Positions 61,701-64,000 of a stretch of 64,000 nucleotides of DNA are shown one piece after another (position 1 is the stretch's first letter; every line of letters starts with the position of its first letter). Position numbers and translations under genes: made by a program. The DNA is from Welwitschia mirabilis (taxonomy: Eukaryota > Gnetophyta > Gnetopsida > Welwitschiales): NCBI GenBank assembly GCA_051453625.1, contig JBOZIK010000001.1, forward strand, positions 273,029,599 to 273,093,598. Direction: 5' to 3'. The notes beneath the pieces were generated by a model that did no database searches, was not told the origin of the DNA, and worked only from the letters and a program-made list of their open reading frames with translations.

Positions 61701-64000
61701 AAGTAGATTATCATAATATCTAGTTCCTATTAAATCATGTAGATTACTAAGAAAACTAACAAATAAAGTGTGATGTGTCGAGGAATGAATTACCTAATGG
61801 TTATCTTCATATATTTTTACACTTCAATATAACTACAAAACTATCCCTAAAAAGTAGTAAGTACCATCTTCCTTTAATAAGTAGTTCTAATTCCTTGCCT
61901 TAATTTTGTTAAGATAGAAAGGTAGAAACAGAGTAAGGAAGGATGTGAAAATTATTTTCTTAAAAAATTCTTTTACTCTTCTAATCATAATGGCATAAAA
62001 TAATAGAATCAAAATAAAATAAAAAGGAAATACAATTGAAATAAATATTAGAAAGCAAGTTAGGGTATAAACATGGATTGGAAGAAAATAAAAGGAACTT
62101 AGAATTCAAAAATTCTTAACAACAAACTAAGAAACCATAGGATCTTGTAATTGGGATAAAGACAAATAGATCATAAAACTAGTAAGAATACAAAAAGACA
62201 TCAATATAGTGTAAATATATAGGTTGGACAAATGCAAGATGTATGGTAGTAGTGAGTGGATTATAGAAAACATGAGTGCATAGTGTTATGATGGACTCAA
62301 AATTCATATCTTTTATAAAAAGTGGATGAAATTTGATTCATTAAATGATTAAAGTTTATAAATGATTCTAGTTGGGTATCCCTTAGACATATATATGGAT
62401 AGAAGTGTCAAATCATACGAAACACAATTTATTTCTTAATGTGTTTTTTCATAAAAAGAAAAACAAAGTAATACAACTTAAAAATAATGAATGTAATGGT
62501 AATGCGATAAAATAGATGAATGGAATAACAAATATTATCATGCATCCTATGAATAAATGAGAAATGATGAATGTAAGATAATGGACCTAATTTATTTACA
62601 TAATCTTGGTGTATCCTTTACCAAGAAAAAGAAAAACATTAATAAAGTAAATTTTCTACATTTATAAGTAGCCCAAAAATCTTAAGTTTAATTTCTTAAA
62701 ATAAGAAAATAAAAAAATATGTATAATTTGACCTTAATTTCATTCATTTCCCTTACTCTTACATGGGCATTTAAGTTTTAAACATTTAATCTTATTGAGC
62801 ATTTCATATTTTGATAGTTCCTTCTCATGGTTTTAACATGTTGTACTAGAAGGATTTAAGTTTACATTACTAGCAATTGTCTATAGTCCTAATGAAGATA
62901 AATGTATTACAAATGAATTATTAGAGTTAAATTTCTATTAGGCATTCATAGGCACTATGTAATTAACTAAATCTAATAAAAATGGTTATAAATAAACATG
63001 TTAAAAGAACTACAAGATTTTTATTGATTTGCTTTACTCTTATTATTGTATTTTTTTTCTTTTCATATTCATATCACATGAAATAGAATCATTAGCCCAT
63101 TATCCTAATATAAAAATAATATCATCCCCATGAATGCTTTGAAATAAAGAAACACCATGAAATAATAAAATCTACCTTTTTCCTTGATTCTAAATTTAAG
63201 ATTTCTAATGCACTCAAGTCTTAACAAAGATCTTAATAATTTAAAGAACTAACTAATGAGAAAGCAAAAGCCTATAAAATCACAATTAAACTTTAAAAAT
63301 ATAAGAGATCTCTTGATTCATAAATTAAAGAAAAGAACATTAAGGAGGATCATTAAGTCTCATAAAATCATCAAATGATGGAAGGGGTAGATGTAATGTG
63401 AATGATCAAGGATTATATCAGGTGATTTGAATGAGTGAAAATGTCTAAAGCATGAATAGAATGAATGTTTATGAATATGAGTTTGTATCAAGAGATAATC
63501 CATAAACACATGAGGACTTTTCGTAGTTTGATCCAAATATCTTAAGTTAAGAGTATGTAATTTTAATTTAAACTTATTTGATAAAATCAAGTAAGGCTCA
63601 TAAGAAGGATCTCCCACTCTTGATGTAAAGGAAAAATCTAAAGGCTTAGGATTTTTAAACTCAAATGGATAGGCTAAATTATCAGGTCACAAATTAGTCC
63701 TAGAAATGATTCTAGGAAAAGACTCCATATATGAGCTAAAGAACTTAGAAAGGATATAAAATAATACTAATTAAAGTTTTAACATTCTAGCTCATAATAG
63801 GACCATACTATTTCTTTCTCTTTGTTAACTGTTAAATCTTGTAAGACATTTTTTTCTAGATGAAGATACAAATGAACTAGAAACCAAATAGTAAGAAAGG
63901 CTATCATTGAATATATATCTCAAATCCTTAAGACATATGTCCATATCAAGAAAAGAATAATTTTTAGAATTATCAAGTGAATCATAGTGAGAAAAAAAAT
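58791..64000. other. AT-rich DNA, no gene recognised
   Basis: No LTR, transposon domain, RNA gene or host gene could be identified. Two places have longer readable frames without known similarity. One is 60994-61400 plus, where one frame has KSKKRKELEEKEDFFKDVLLL near 61308-61370. The other is 63617-63360 minus, 85 residues, rich in His, Ser, Tyr and Leu. Either could be a transposon fragment too worn to place. Confidence 0.35.

Noticed and set aside
1-64000. Search for an intact host gene, rRNA, tRNA or a new multi-gene system
   Set aside because: No frame of convincing length or composition, no exon-like series outside transposon remnants and no canonical RNA gene. The window is best explained as nested, dead retrotransposons.

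Overview
This window looks like gene-poor intergenic DNA from a large, transposon-rich flowering-plant genome. It is very AT-rich and packed with decayed LTR retrotransposons of plant type: two Ty1/copia elements of one family, a SIRE/Maximus-type copia element, an Athila-type Ty3/gypsy element, and several very long solo LTRs. A monocot, perhaps palm-like, is my guess and cannot be proved from the sequence. I see no intact host gene, no rRNA or canonical tRNA gene, no CRISPR array and nothing bacterial. The short open frames are chance frames, frames running through N gaps, or fragments of retrotransposon proteins.

Layout. (1) 130-1290 is a degenerate tandem array with a period of about 50-52 bp. 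(2) 2372-8867 is a minus-strand Ty1/copia element with recognisable LTRs, primer-binding site, polypurine tract, protease, integrase and a stub of reverse transcriptase. It may lie inside an older minus-strand element whose primer-binding-site/LTR junction is at 9191-9206. (3) 9267-13397 and 13398-20305 are two head-to-tail copies of a 4.1-kb unit. The second copy is split by a 2.8-kb insertion (14190-16994), probably a solo LTR, which carries the only GC-rich, CpG-rich stretch in the window (about 15990-16900). (4) 21537-32802 is a minus-strand SIRE/Maximus-type element with ATAAA target duplications. Its left LTR contains a 3.7-kb solo LTR. (5) 32975-37200 plus 50601-about 50690 is a second copy of that long LTR, split by (6) the Athila-type element 37201-50595, which has GGTTA target duplications and gag, protease, RT, RNase H, integrase and an extra 3' coding remnant. 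(7) 51270-54621 is a 5'-truncated plus-strand copia element of the same family as the first. (8) 54622-64000 is AT-rich DNA with degenerate repeats and no recognisable gene.

All elements appear dead. Reading frames are full of stops, and catalytic residues are lost in the Athila integrase and RT and in the copia protease. Where a reference is known (tRNA-Asp primer site, LTR pairs), the differences are mainly C-to-T or G-to-A transitions, the pattern expected from deamination of methylated cytosine. Sibling copies also show that several N gaps have the wrong size or should not exist.
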